Translations under genes and position numbers: made by a program | The notes under the pieces: generated by a model | Database searches by the model: none | What the model was told of the DNA's origin: nothing | The model's input: only the letters and a program-made list of their open reading frames with translations | Source: CAWBAT01 sp046331665 | Lineage (GTDB): Bacteria; Acidobacteriota; Terriglobia; Versatilivoradales; Versatilivoraceae | Direction: 5' to 3' | NCBI GenBank assembly: GCA_046331665.1 | Contig: JAXLQK010000023.1 | Location: forward strand, 1 to 64,000 | Length of the DNA: 64,000 nt | In this document: in pieces, positions 52,692 through 61,734 of the stretch | Layout of the letters: each line of letters starts with the position of its first letter | How positions within the stretch are numbered: the first letter of the stretch is position 1

Positions 52692-52728
52692 TCTGAGAGA
52701 CCCTCTCTCGAGATCGAGTGTTTTGAGT

Positions 52729-54642
52729 ATGAAACTAGATTCCAAAATACCCAGCGGACCGGTTCCCAGCAAATGGGACCGCTATCTTCTGGAGATGAAG
52801 CTGGTCAATCCCGCGAACAAGCGCAAATTTGAGGTCATTGTGGTTGGGACGGGTTTGGCTGGCTCTTCGGCCGCCGCTTCCCTGGCTGAGTTGGGCTATA
52901 AGGTCCGCGCCTTTACCTTTCACGACTCGCCCCGGCGAGCCCACAGTATTGCCGCGCAGGGCGGCATCAATGCTTCCAAGAATTATCCGAACGATGGCGA
53001 CAGTGTGTACCGCCTTTTTTACGACACGATCAAGGGAGGAGATTTCCGCGCCCGCGAAGCGAATGTGTATCGGCTCGCCCAGACCAGTGCCGCCATTATT
53101 GATCAGTGTGCGGCGCAGGGCGTCCCCTTTGCCCGGGAGTATGGAGGAGCTCTGTCCAACCGCTCCTTCGGCGGGGCTCAAGTTTCCAGGACCTTCTATG
53201 CCCGGGGGCAAACCGGACAGCAGCTCCTGCTGGGGGCCTATCAGGCACTCTCGCGCCAGATTGGATTGGGGAATTGTCAGCTCTTCCCCATGACCGAACT
53301 TCTGGATATCGTGGTGGTCGACGGAGCCGCCAAAGGGATTGTGACCCGGAATCTGGTGAGCGGAAAAATCAGCTCCCATACAGCGGATGCCGTGGTCCTG
53401 GCTACGGGTGGTTATGGAAATGTCTTTTATTTGTCGACGAATGCCGTGGGCTGCAACGTGACCGCGACGTATCGTGCCTACAAGCGGGGCGCCGCCTTTG
53501 CCAATCCGTGTTACACACAAATCCATCCGACTTGTATTCCCGTCAGCGGCGACCATCAATCCAAGCTCACGCTCATGTCGGAATCCCTGCGCAATGACGG
53601 GCGGGTTTGGGTGCCGAAAACCAACGGCGATGTACGACCTGCGAGGCAAATTCCGGAAGGAGAACGGGACTACTATCTGGAGCGCAAATATCCGAGCTAC
53701 GGCAATCTGGCACCACGAGACATTGCCTCGCGCGCCGCGAAAGAAGTCTGTGACCAGGGACGCGGCGTGGGCCCGGGAGGACAAGGGGTCTATTTGGATT
53801 TTTCCGAGTCGATTGAGCGTCTCGGCGTGGAAACCATTCGCGAACGCTACGGCAATTTGTTTGAAATGTATGAACGGATTACCGGAGAGGACGCCTACCA
53901 GACGCCCATGCGCATTTATCCGGCCGTGCACTATACAATGGGCGGGCTCTGGGTCGACTATAACCTGATGAGCAATGTCGAGGGGCTCTTTGTGCTGGGC
54001 GAGGCTAATTTCTCCGATCACGGCGCCAACCGACTGGGCGCCAGCGCCCTCATGCAGGGGCTGGCGGATGGATATTTCATTCTCCCTTACACCATTGGAA
54101 ATTTTTTCGCGTCCAATAAGCCGACTCGTATCCCGGCGGACCATGCGGCGTTCAGGCAGGTGGAGCAAGAAGTGAAAACAGCGGTAGGGAAATTTTTGTC
54201 AATCAAAGGGAAGCGGACTGTGGCGTCCTTCCACCGCGAATTGGGCAAATTGATGTGGGAAAAATGCGGCATGGCGCGCAACGAGAAAGGGCTTCGCGAA
54301 GCGCTGCAGCAAATCCCGGCCTTGCGCCAGGAATTCCACGAAAACGTGAACGTGTTGGGAGACGGCGCTGAACTCAATCAATCACTGGAACGGGCCGGCC
54401 GGGTTGCTGATTTCCTCGAATTTGCCGAGCTGTTGTGTCTCGATGCTTTAACCCGCGCCGAATCCTGCGGAGGACACTTTCGCGAGGAGTTTCAGACCGA
54501 AGATGGCGAAGCCCTCCGCAATGATACCGAGTTTGCCCATGTTGCCGCATGGGAATATCAAGGGGAAAGAAATGCACCGCGGCTTCATAAGGAACCTTTG
54601 GTGTATGAAGAAGTCGCCATGAGTCAGCGAAGTTATAAATGA
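52729..54642 (+). CDS. sdhA: succinate dehydrogenase flavoprotein subunit
   Basis: Oxidises succinate to fumarate with covalently bound FAD, on the cytoplasmic face of the membrane. 637 residues from the ATG at 52729, chosen as the first Met after the sdhC stop. The FAD-binding motif VIVVGTGLAGSSAAASLAEL, the flavin-linking His in RRAHSIAAQGGINA, substrate region GGDFRAREANVYRL, and MGGLWVDYNLMSNVEGLFVL with GEANFSDHGANRLGASAL are all present. The size is that of the type B enzymes. It lies between sdhC and sdhB in one operon. Confidence 0.96.
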   Translation: MKLDSKIPSGPVPSKWDRYLLEMKLVNPANKRKFEVIVVGTGLAGSSAAASLAELGYKVRAFTFHDSPRRAHSIAAQGGINASKNYPNDGDSVYRLFYDTIKGGDFRAREANVYRLAQTSAAIIDQCAAQGVPFAREYGGALSNRSFGGAQVSRTFYARGQTGQQLLLGAYQALSRQIGLGNCQLFPMTELLDIVVVDGAAKGIVTRNLVSGKISSHTADAVVLATGGYGNVFYLSTNAVGCNVTATYRAYKRGAAFANPCYTQIHPTCIPVSGDHQSKLTLMSESLRNDGRVWVPKTNGDVRPARQIPEGERDYYLERKYPSYGNLAPRDIASRAAKEVCDQGRGVGPGGQGVYLDFSESIERLGVETIRERYGNLFEMYERITGEDAYQTPMRIYPAVHYTMGGLWVDYNLMSNVEGLFVLGEANFSDHGANRLGASALMQGLADGYFILPYTIGNFFASNKPTRIPADHAAFRQVEQEVKTAVGKFLSIKGKRTVASFHRELGKLMWEKCGMARNEKGLREALQQIPALRQEFHENVNVLGDGAELNQSLERAGRVADFLEFAELLCLDALTRAESCGGHFREEFQTEDGEALRNDTEFAHVAAWEYQGERNAPRLHKEPLVYEEVAMSQRSYK

Positions 54643-54670
54643 ACGCTTCACCCGGAATTCCACGACCGCA

Positions 54671-55417
54671 ATGAAACTTACACTAAGAGTCTGGCGCCAG
54701 AAAAATTCAGAGTCGCGGGGTCAGTTTGTCGAATACCAGGCCACCGATGTGACTCCGGACATGTCCTTCCTGGAAATGTTGGATGTCGTCAACGAGGGTT
54801 TGATTCGTCAAGGCCTTGAACCGATTGCCTTCGATTCGGACTGCCGCGAAGGCATCTGCGGGACCTGCTCAATGGTGATCAACGGACTCCCCCACGGGGG
54901 GCACCGCGGCACGACCGTCTGCCAACTCCACATGCGGCACTTCAAGGATGGAGACCGGCTTACCATCGAGCCGTGGCGAGCTACGGCATTCCCTATCTTG
55001 CGGGATCTTGTCGTTGACCGCGGGGCCTTCGACCATATCATCCAAGCCGGGGGATTCATCTCCGTATCCACCGGCCAAGCCCCCGAGGCCAACACCGTGC
55101 CGGTTCCCCGCCCTGCCGCTGAGAAAGCCATGGACGCCGCCGCCTGTATTGGATGCGGCGCTTGCGTCGCCGCTTGCAAGAATGCCTCGGCCATGCTTTT
55201 TGTGGCGGCCAAAGTCACGCATCTCGGCCAATTACCCCAGGGTCAGCCAGAGCGAGCCCGCCGCGTACTCCGGATGGTAAAAGCCATGGATGAGGCCGGC
55301 TTCGGTCATTGCACCAATACGAGTGCTTGCGAAGCGGCCTGTCCCAAAGAAATTTCCGTGGATTGTATTGCCCGGATGAATCGCGATTACATGCGGGCCA
55401 TGATCGAAGAAGAGTAG
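54671..55417 (+). CDS. sdhB: succinate dehydrogenase iron-sulfur subunit
   Basis: Carries electrons from FAD to quinone through three clusters. 248 residues: 2Fe-2S ligands in DSDCREGICGTCSMVING plus a later Cys (TTVCQLHM), 4Fe-4S ligands in CIGCGACVAACKNASAM, and a 3Fe-4S set in HCTNTSACEAACPKEIS. The sequence around the second cluster differs from the proteobacterial type and fits the type B (b558) subgroup. It starts 28 bases after sdhA and ends the operon; no hairpin with a T tail is obvious behind it. Confidence 0.95.
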   Translation: MKLTLRVWRQKNSESRGQFVEYQATDVTPDMSFLEMLDVVNEGLIRQGLEPIAFDSDCREGICGTCSMVINGLPHGGHRGTTVCQLHMRHFKDGDRLTIEPWRATAFPILRDLVVDRGAFDHIIQAGGFISVSTGQAPEANTVPVPRPAAEKAMDAAACIGCGACVAACKNASAMLFVAAKVTHLGQLPQGQPERARRVLRMVKAMDEAGFGHCTNTSACEAACPKEISVDCIARMNRDYMRAMIEEE

Positions 55418-55639
55418 GAGACGGCAGGCGGCTTCACGCGGAATGGCAATTGCTGATTGTAGAATGAAACCACGGGGAACAGGAGGAAAACAGAATCATT
55501 GACGATTTGTTATCGTTTATTGGCTGGTTGCGATCTGCAAAACCACAAACCTACACTGTCAGCATGCCGAATATCCTCAAATAGCAAATAACCGATCACA
55601 AATCGAAAATTGTCGTCTGAATCCCGGGTTCCGCAGCCT

Positions 55640-56596
55640 TCAAAACATCTGCGTTTGCCACAAGTCATGAATGTGGATAATCCCCGCCAGTGTCCCGTCC
55701 TCCTCAGTCACCAACAGTGAAGTCACTTTTCGATTTTCCATGATTTGCAGCGCTGCAGTCGCCAGATCCTGGGCCTGGATGGTGAGGGGATTGAGATGCA
55801 TACAATCGCTGGCCGATTTTTTCAAAATGTTTTCGTCTTTTTGGAGCAGCCGCCGTAAGTCTCCGTCCGTGATGATCCCCGCGACCCGCCCTCCGGATCT
55901 TACGACGGCGGTTACCCCCATGCCTTTCTTTGAGATCTCGTAAATCACATCCTTCATCGGGGTCGCGACATCCACCTGGGGAATGGCAGGGCCGCTATGC
56001 ATCAGATTCTCCACTCGCAATAATTTCTTGCCGAGCTTGCCCCCTGGATGGAGGTTCGCAAAATCTTCCTCTTTAAATCCCCGCTTCTCGCAAAGGGCCA
56101 TCGCCAGAGCATCTCCCAGGGCGAGCGCCGCCGTGGTGCTGGCTGTCGGCGCCAGCCCCAGCGGGCAGGCTTCCTGGCGGATACTCACGTCAAGAACGAT
56201 GTCACTATACCGGGCAAGGGTCGAATGGGGATTGCCGATCATGGTGATCAGGAAAATCCCTAGCCGTTTCAGAGTTTCGAGCAAACGGAGAAGCTCTTCG
56301 GTTTCCCCGCTATTCGACACGGCGAGCACAATATCGCCTTCGACAATCATCCCCAGGTCGCCGTGATTAGCTTCGGTGGGATGAAGAAAGAAAGCAGGGG
56401 TGCCGGTACTAGCCAGGGTCGCGGCGATCTTCTTGCAAATGATCCCCGATTTCCCAATTCCAGTCACCACGACACGTCCTCGACATTTCAACATGGCTTC
56501 GACAGCCTGTTCAAAGCGCACATCAATTCGCTCGATGAGAGCGGTAATCGCCTCGGCTTCAATGCGCAACACCTTCTTGGCAGATTCAGAAATCAT
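55640..56596 (-). CDS. arabinose-5-phosphate isomerase (KdsD/KpsF family)
   Basis: Interconverts ribulose-5-phosphate and arabinose-5-phosphate, the first step of KDO synthesis for lipopolysaccharide, so it suggests a diderm envelope. 318 residues: a SIS domain with VVVTGIGKSGIICKKIAATL, FFLHPTEANHGDLGMI and LAVSNSGETEELLRLLE, then two CBS domains (VKDVIYEISKKGMGVTAVV-type and RKVTSLLVTEEDGTLAGIIH). The CBS domains may regulate activity by CMP-KDO or nucleotides. No other KDO gene is adjacent. The family is secure. Confidence 0.93.
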   Translation of the reverse strand: MISESAKKVLRIEAEAITALIERIDVRFEQAVEAMLKCRGRVVVTGIGKSGIICKKIAATLASTGTPAFFLHPTEANHGDLGMIVEGDIVLAVSNSGETEELLRLLETLKRLGIFLITMIGNPHSTLARYSDIVLDVSIRQEACPLGLAPTASTTAALALGDALAMALCEKRGFKEEDFANLHPGGKLGKKLLRVENLMHSGPAIPQVDVATPMKDVIYEISKKGMGVTAVVRSGGRVAGIITDGDLRRLLQKDENILKKSASDCMHLNPLTIQAQDLATAALQIMENRKVTSLLVTEEDGTLAGIIHIHDLWQTQMF

Positions 56597-56771
56597 AGAC
56601 GTTTCGATTTAAACCACGGGGAAAAGAAAAGGATTTGCGATTTGATATTGTCTGTGTTCGATTTATTATTTGATTGCATACAGTCTTTTGCCATATGGCA
56701 AGCAAACGATTGCAAATCGAAAATGACTCCACTTACATTCGGCATTCGGCACTCGTTATTGGGAATTTCGT

Positions 56772-57428
56772 CTAAATGTATCTTTCCATAAAGTGCGGCA
56801 ATTGTTCCAGCCCAAGCCCATCGGAAAGCTTCTTGATTCGTTCCGTTTGATCCGGCGTGCCCTTATCTTGGAGAATCTTCTCCAGCTCGAGAATTTCTTC
56901 GCGTGGGGAAAATTCCCGCGCCTTTAATCCCGCTCCGTGTCGGCTCCCTTTCCAGGCCAGAAAATGGCTGATGGTTCGAATTCCAGGGTAATAAAAAAAC
57001 AGGTTGGGACCTGGAATCGGTACCGTCAACGGTGCCAGAAGGATGGCGACCACCGACAGGAGGAGATCCACTCCAAACCAGAACTGGTGTTTTTTCCCCT
57101 GCCTCGCACAAAGTTTGTCAAAGCTGGCAGCCGCTTCCTTCACGGAGAGTGCCGAAGAAAAGTGCAGTTTGATTTCTGAAGCATGCCGCAACTGCTTAAA
57201 CACATGCTCCATCGGATCAATTTTGTATTCTACTCGAATGTAATATTCGTGAACAACGATCGTGAGCTTCTTGCAGAAGCTGGCAACCCGATTGTTGCGA
57301 AGAGTCAGCCAATCGAGCCAGCGGTCTAACAAGCCTTTCGTGGCCTTCGTTTCGCTCTCCGAAACCCCTTCCTTTTCGGCATACAACAACGTGGATTTTT
57401 TCCCAGGTTGGATTAGATATAGATTCAT
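56772..57428 (-). CDS. membrane-associated protein, possibly Mit_KHE1-like (mitochondrial K+/H+ exchange-related)
   Basis: 218 residues. The N-terminal 110 residues are soluble and charged (MEHVFKQLRHASEIKLHFSS); two adjacent hydrophobic stretches follow (FGVDLLLSVVAILLAPLTV, IPGPNLFFYYPGIRTISHFL), then a charged C-terminal tail. The PIPGPNLFFYYPGIRTISHF part resembles the conserved segment of the K+/H+ exchange-related family, as I recall it. Ion exchange is not shown for bacterial members. The gene stands about 175 bases upstream of the KdsD-like gene on the same strand. Confidence 0.5.
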   Translation of the reverse strand: MNLYLIQPGKKSTLLYAEKEGVSESETKATKGLLDRWLDWLTLRNNRVASFCKKLTIVVHEYYIRVEYKIDPMEHVFKQLRHASEIKLHFSSALSVKEAAASFDKLCARQGKKHQFWFGVDLLLSVVAILLAPLTVPIPGPNLFFYYPGIRTISHFLAWKGSRHGAGLKAREFSPREEILELEKILQDKGTPDQTERIKKLSDGLGLEQLPHFMERYI

Positions 57429-57707
57429 CGGTAGTAGAAAACCTGTTCATAGCCGCTAGATGACGATCCCGAACCAAGACAGCCTGACGAATTTTATTAG
57501 AATAGCCAATCTAGTGGAGAACCGGTAGAGATTTATTCCCTCACGGATCCCGGATGAGGGAGAACATCTTCATCAGCTTCGAGATGAGGTTTCTCAAGAC
57601 CAGGCGTGCCGTTCTCGTTGCCAATTGGTGAGAATGCCCTTATTCTTGGCCTGGCATGCACCGAAGGCTGGCAATTCCCGGGACTACCTCACTCGAAGGG
57701 GGCGCAC

Positions 57708-58736
57708 TTGATCATCAGAAGCCTTATCCCACTTCTTTTTCTTCTGCTGGCAGCTGACACTCCCTCAAGAGCTGGCGACCGGCTCTTCTACCCCGGGAAA
57801 GATGGCCCCGGCAAAGGGCGGCACCTGGTGCTGGTGGCTGGCGATGAAGAATATCGCTCCGAAGAGGCCTTGCCAATGCTGGCCGGAATTCTGGCAGAGC
57901 GTCATGGGTTTGACTGCACGGTGCTCTTCGCGCAAGACCCCAAAACGGGCGTCATTGACCCAAACAACCAGACGTACATTCCAGGACTCGAGGCGCTCGA
58001 TCATGCGGACATGTTGATCCTCTTCACTCGCTTCCGCGATCTTCCGGATTCGGCTATGAAGCCAATTGCCGATTTTGTGAACTCGGGCAAACCGATCCTG
58101 GGCATTCGGACTGCCACCCACGCTTTCGCGATTGGAGCGGAGAAGCCAAGCGCTTATGCGCGCTACGACTGGAGATCCAAGGAATGGCCCGGCGGCTTCG
58201 GTCAGCAGGTGCTGGGCGAAACCTGGATTGCTCATCACGGAAGCCACGGCAAAGAAAGCACGCGAGGCCTCATCAATCCGGTCCAGGCCCATCATCCCAT
58301 TCTGAAAGGAGTCAAGGCCCTATGGGGGCCGACGGACGTTTATCGCGTGATTCATCTTCCAGAGAATGCGCTGGTGCTTGTCTATGGGCAGGTCCTGGAG
58401 GGAATGCACCCCAACGACGAACCAGTGAAAGGGCCAAAGAATGACCCAATGATGCCGCTCATCTGGGTACGAGGCTATACGGGGGATTCTGGAAAGACGT
58501 CACGGATTATTTGTTCTACGATGGGCGCTGCGGTTGACTTGGAGAGTGAGGGTTTACGCCGCCTATTCGTGAACGCCTGTTACTGGGGACTCGGTCTCGA
58601 GAGCCAAATTCCCAATGAAAGTGACGTGCGTTACGTGCGCGACTATGACCCCACGTTTTTCGGGTTCAACAAGTTTAAGCAAGGGCTGAAACCATCGGAT
58701 TTCGAATCACCTGCCCCAAAGGCTCCATCGCAGTAA
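57708..58736 (+). CDS. exported ThuA-like domain protein
   Basis: I start at the TTG at 57708 because GAAGGGGG lies five bases upstream and a signal peptide (IIRSLIPLLFLLLAADTPSRA) follows; a GTG at 57606 would add 34 unrelated residues. The mature protein has the ThuA-like, glutamine-amidotransferase-type fold: GRHLVLVAGDEEYRSEEALP, ALDHADMLILFTRFRDLPDS and GKPILGIRTATHAFA, with WIAHHGSHGKESTRGL later. ThuA proteins are linked to trehalose or sugar-ketone chemistry in rhizobia, but exported members have no assigned reaction. The nucleophile cysteine of true amidotransferases is not visible (GIRTATH). The neighbour is a convergent lactonase-like gene. Confidence 0.82.
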   Translation: MIIRSLIPLLFLLLAADTPSRAGDRLFYPGKDGPGKGRHLVLVAGDEEYRSEEALPMLAGILAERHGFDCTVLFAQDPKTGVIDPNNQTYIPGLEALDHADMLILFTRFRDLPDSAMKPIADFVNSGKPILGIRTATHAFAIGAEKPSAYARYDWRSKEWPGGFGQQVLGETWIAHHGSHGKESTRGLINPVQAHHPILKGVKALWGPTDVYRVIHLPENALVLVYGQVLEGMHPNDEPVKGPKNDPMMPLIWVRGYTGDSGKTSRIICSTMGAAVDLESEGLRRLFVNACYWGLGLESQIPNESDVRYVRDYDPTFFGFNKFKQGLKPSDFESPAPKAPSQ

Positions 58737-58811
58737 AATTAATTGGGGGGATCGAGTCGCCGTCTCGTTCCCCCGTCCCATTCATCCGCGGGACTCTCAA
58801 CCCTATCGATT

Positions 58812-60023
58812 CTACTTCCCCGCAACAAATACGACGCAGGCAGGTTTGGGGGCGTCAGCCACGACCCCGGTTGAAGATAATCTTCCAGTTTGCGCATCGA
58901 TATTGAACACCACCAGATTGTTGGAATCCTGGTTCGCGGCAACAAGATACTTGCCGGAAGGTTCTATCCCAAAGTATCGAGGCGTCTTGCCAAGCGTCGG
59001 TTGATCCTGAATGGGAGACAGGGTCCCTTTTACCGGATCAATTTGAAAGACCGCAATGCTATCGTGACCCCGGTTCGAGCCATAAAGAAATTTCCCCGAG
59101 GGATGGATCATGATTTCTGCCGTTGTATTCTTTCCATTGAAATCCGCGGGTAAGGTCGAGATTGTTTGGATTTCCGACAGAATCCCTCTCACCGGGTCGT
59201 AGGAGAAGGCGGTAATGGTGGAGCTCAATTCGTTAATGACATAGGCGAAGTGAGCCTGAGGATGAAAGGCAAAATGACGCGGTCCCGCTCCTGGCTGGAG
59301 GGACACCGATGGCGGATTGTTCACGGCCAGGTTGCCGCGAGTCGAATTGAATTGGTAGACAAAAATCCTGTCAGCGCCCAAGTCTGGCACGACGGAATAG
59401 CGATTGGCCGAGTCCAAATAGATCCCGTGAGGATGAGGCCCTTCCTGACGGGATGCATCAGCGCTGGATCCCTGATGTTCCAAAACGGTCTTTGCCTGAC
59501 CAAGGCTTCCATCCGGTTGAACGGGAAGGGTTGCAACGCTGCCGCCATAATTGGCTACTAATACCGTTCTTCCGGTCCTGTCGACACTCAAGTGGCATGG
59601 ATTCGCACCCTTTGAGGGTTGACGATTGATCAATTTGAGTTTCCCTGTACCGTGATCCAAAGCGAAGGCACTCACGGTCCCCCCCTTTTTCCCGTCGGTC
59701 TCTCCGACTTCATTTACCGCATACAAAAATCTGCCATTGGGATTCACGGCCAAAAATCCGGGGCTGATGGTCTCGCCCACCAATCCCAACGGAGCTAATT
59801 TCCCGCTGCTCAAATCCAGCCGGAAGCCATAGATTCCCTTACTCTCGCTGGGGGGAGTCGTGTAAGTACCAACATAGACCAGGAGCTCCGTCACCGGAGT
59901 CTTGGCAAGGGTTAAACCATGAAAGGCCGCCAGGCAGAGGAGAAAAGAACTCACACCGATCATGGCCAGGTGGGAAAACCGCCTTTTAGACTTCGTCGAA
60001 ACGATGACTGAGGACATGCCCAT
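58812..60023 (-). CDS. secreted beta-propeller lactonase-family protein (6-phosphogluconolactonase-like)
   Basis: 403 residues with a signal peptide (AMIGVSSFLLCLAAFHGLTL, cleaved near AKTP). The mature part is a seven-bladed propeller of the YbhE/Pgl type: LLVYVGTYTTPPSESKGIYG, NGRFLYAVNEVGE, GANPCHLSVDRTGRTVLVAN, HPHGIYLDSAN, GAGPRHFAFHP and LGKTPRYFGIEPSGKYLVAA. The conserved His, Arg and Asp of blade ends match lactonases. Because it is exported it is unlikely to serve the pentose-phosphate pathway; hydrolysis of an external sugar lactone is plausible but unproved. It faces the ThuA-like gene tail to tail. Confidence 0.85.
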   Translation of the reverse strand: MGMSSVIVSTKSKRRFSHLAMIGVSSFLLCLAAFHGLTLAKTPVTELLVYVGTYTTPPSESKGIYGFRLDLSSGKLAPLGLVGETISPGFLAVNPNGRFLYAVNEVGETDGKKGGTVSAFALDHGTGKLKLINRQPSKGANPCHLSVDRTGRTVLVANYGGSVATLPVQPDGSLGQAKTVLEHQGSSADASRQEGPHPHGIYLDSANRYSVVPDLGADRIFVYQFNSTRGNLAVNNPPSVSLQPGAGPRHFAFHPQAHFAYVINELSSTITAFSYDPVRGILSEIQTISTLPADFNGKNTTAEIMIHPSGKFLYGSNRGHDSIAVFQIDPVKGTLSPIQDQPTLGKTPRYFGIEPSGKYLVAANQDSNNLVVFNIDAQTGRLSSTGVVADAPKPACVVFVAGK

Positions 60024-60083
60024 TTTTCCTTTCTTCCTTTTTTGAAAATATATTGTTGTGTGAACTCCACGCCATTGCCGCGA

Positions 60084-61589
60084 TCAGGAATCCTTGGATT
60101 GCTTGTCGGCAGATTCTTGAGAACGCAATGCACTGTGCTTAAATCCATAGGAAAAATAAATCGCGATTCCGATCGCCATCCAAATGATCAATCGCTCCCA
60201 AGTCTCTCTTGGCAAGCTCGCCATCAGAACCAAACTGACAAGAGCCGAAAGCGCAGGGATCAGCGGCACCAGAGGTGTCTTGAACGGCCGCTCAAGCTCC
60301 GGCCGTCTGTATCTTAAGAAAATGACTCCAATCGAGACGATCACGAACGCCATCAGCGTTCCAATGCTCACCAGCTCCCCGAGAATCTTGATGGGAGTGA
60401 ATCCAGAGGCAATGGCGACAGCGAACCCGGTAACGATGGTCGTCACATAGGGCGTGCGGAATCGAGGATGCACCTTTTTTGCCCAGGCGGGAAGCAGGCC
60501 ATCGTTGGCCATGGAAAAAAAGATGCGCGGCTGGCCTAAAATCATCACCACCATCACCGAGCTGAGTCCTGCCAAGGCCCCAAGTTTCACAATAACAGGC
60601 ATCAGTTTCAAGAAGCCCTGCCAGGAAGTTCCCAAAGCCGCGTTGTTGGCTGCATCGATCGCCACTGCCATTGGGGCAGCAACCCCAAGCTGGGTGTAGG
60701 GTACCAACCCAACCATGACACCGGAGACCAGCACGTAGAGCAGGGTGCAAATAATCAATGATCCCAAAATGCCAATCGGCATATCGCGTTGGGGGTTCTT
60801 GGCTTCCTGGGCTGCCGTGGAAACCGCATCAAATCCAATGTAGGCAAAGAAAATGACGGCGGCCCCGCGAAAGATTCCACTCCAGCCATACTCGCCAAAC
60901 TTTCCGAGATTTTCAGGAATGAACGGATGCCAGTTGGCGGAATTCACGAAACGAGCCCCGGCCACAATTACGGCAATAACGACGAACACCTTTACAATCA
61001 CAATGACGCTGTTGACATTAGCCGACTCCTGGATGCCAATCACCAGCAAGACCGTCACGGCAATTGTCACCAGAACCGCCGGCAGATTAAACACCGCCGT
61101 AACCGTACTCCCGTCAGCCAACGCAACCAGAGTTCCGGGAGCGGCACTCAACGCCGGGGGAAACTGAATCCCCAGATCCCGCAGGATGCTGATCAAATAG
61201 CCCGACCAGCCAACTGCGACGGTAGCCGCGCCCAAGGCATATTCCAGGATGAGGTCCCACCCGATGATCCAGGCTACGAATTCACCCAAGGTGGCGTAAC
61301 CGTAGGTGTAAGCGGAACCCGCAATGGGCACGGTGGAAGCAAATTCAGAATAGCAGAGCCCCGCCAGGGCGCTTACTACCCCTGCTAAAACCATCGAAAG
61401 GACGATGGCCGGCCCGGCGTGGGCGGCGGCCGCCTGCCCGGTTAAAACGAAAATGCCGGTGCCAATGATCGCACCGATCCCGAGCGTGACCAAATTTACG
61501 GGGCCAAGGACGCGTCTGAGGCTGTGCTCGCCGCTCGAAGCGGCTTCCAGCTTGATTCGCTCAATGGACTTGGTCGCAAATATCGACAT
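60084..61589 (-). CDS. APC-superfamily amino acid permease, CAT-like
   Basis: 501 residues, about 13 membrane segments. The start NLVTLGIGAIIGTGIFVLTG is the amino-acid-binding helix of APC carriers, then YSEFASTVPIAGSAYTYGYA and AWIIGWDLILEYALGAATVA. FFAYIGFDAVSTAAQEAKNP is typical of the cationic amino acid transporter (CAT) branch. It probably imports an amino acid with protons. A second APC permease of another branch lies about 145 bases upstream, so the two may be co-transcribed. The substrate is unknown. Confidence 0.9.
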   Translation of the reverse strand: MSIFATKSIERIKLEAASSGEHSLRRVLGPVNLVTLGIGAIIGTGIFVLTGQAAAAHAGPAIVLSMVLAGVVSALAGLCYSEFASTVPIAGSAYTYGYATLGEFVAWIIGWDLILEYALGAATVAVGWSGYLISILRDLGIQFPPALSAAPGTLVALADGSTVTAVFNLPAVLVTIAVTVLLVIGIQESANVNSVIVIVKVFVVIAVIVAGARFVNSANWHPFIPENLGKFGEYGWSGIFRGAAVIFFAYIGFDAVSTAAQEAKNPQRDMPIGILGSLIICTLLYVLVSGVMVGLVPYTQLGVAAPMAVAIDAANNAALGTSWQGFLKLMPVIVKLGALAGLSSVMVVMILGQPRIFFSMANDGLLPAWAKKVHPRFRTPYVTTIVTGFAVAIASGFTPIKILGELVSIGTLMAFVIVSIGVIFLRYRRPELERPFKTPLVPLIPALSALVSLVLMASLPRETWERLIIWMAIGIAIYFSYGFKHSALRSQESADKQSKDS

Positions 61590-61734
61590 GTACTCCTCCG
61601 ATCGCGAATTTTCCTGCAGTTACCCTGCGCGCCTTCGACATCCAAGCGAGGTTTCGAATAATCTCCCGGATCGCTCCTCTGCGAGGGTTGCGATCGGTAC
61701 GCGTCTCGTCTCATCAACGGTCCCAGGCCCGCCG

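Noticed and set aside
52735..54168. 477-codon open frame on the minus strand across sdhA
   Set aside because: It is antiparallel to a complete, motif-rich sdhA and has no family features; GC-rich codon structure opens such shadows.
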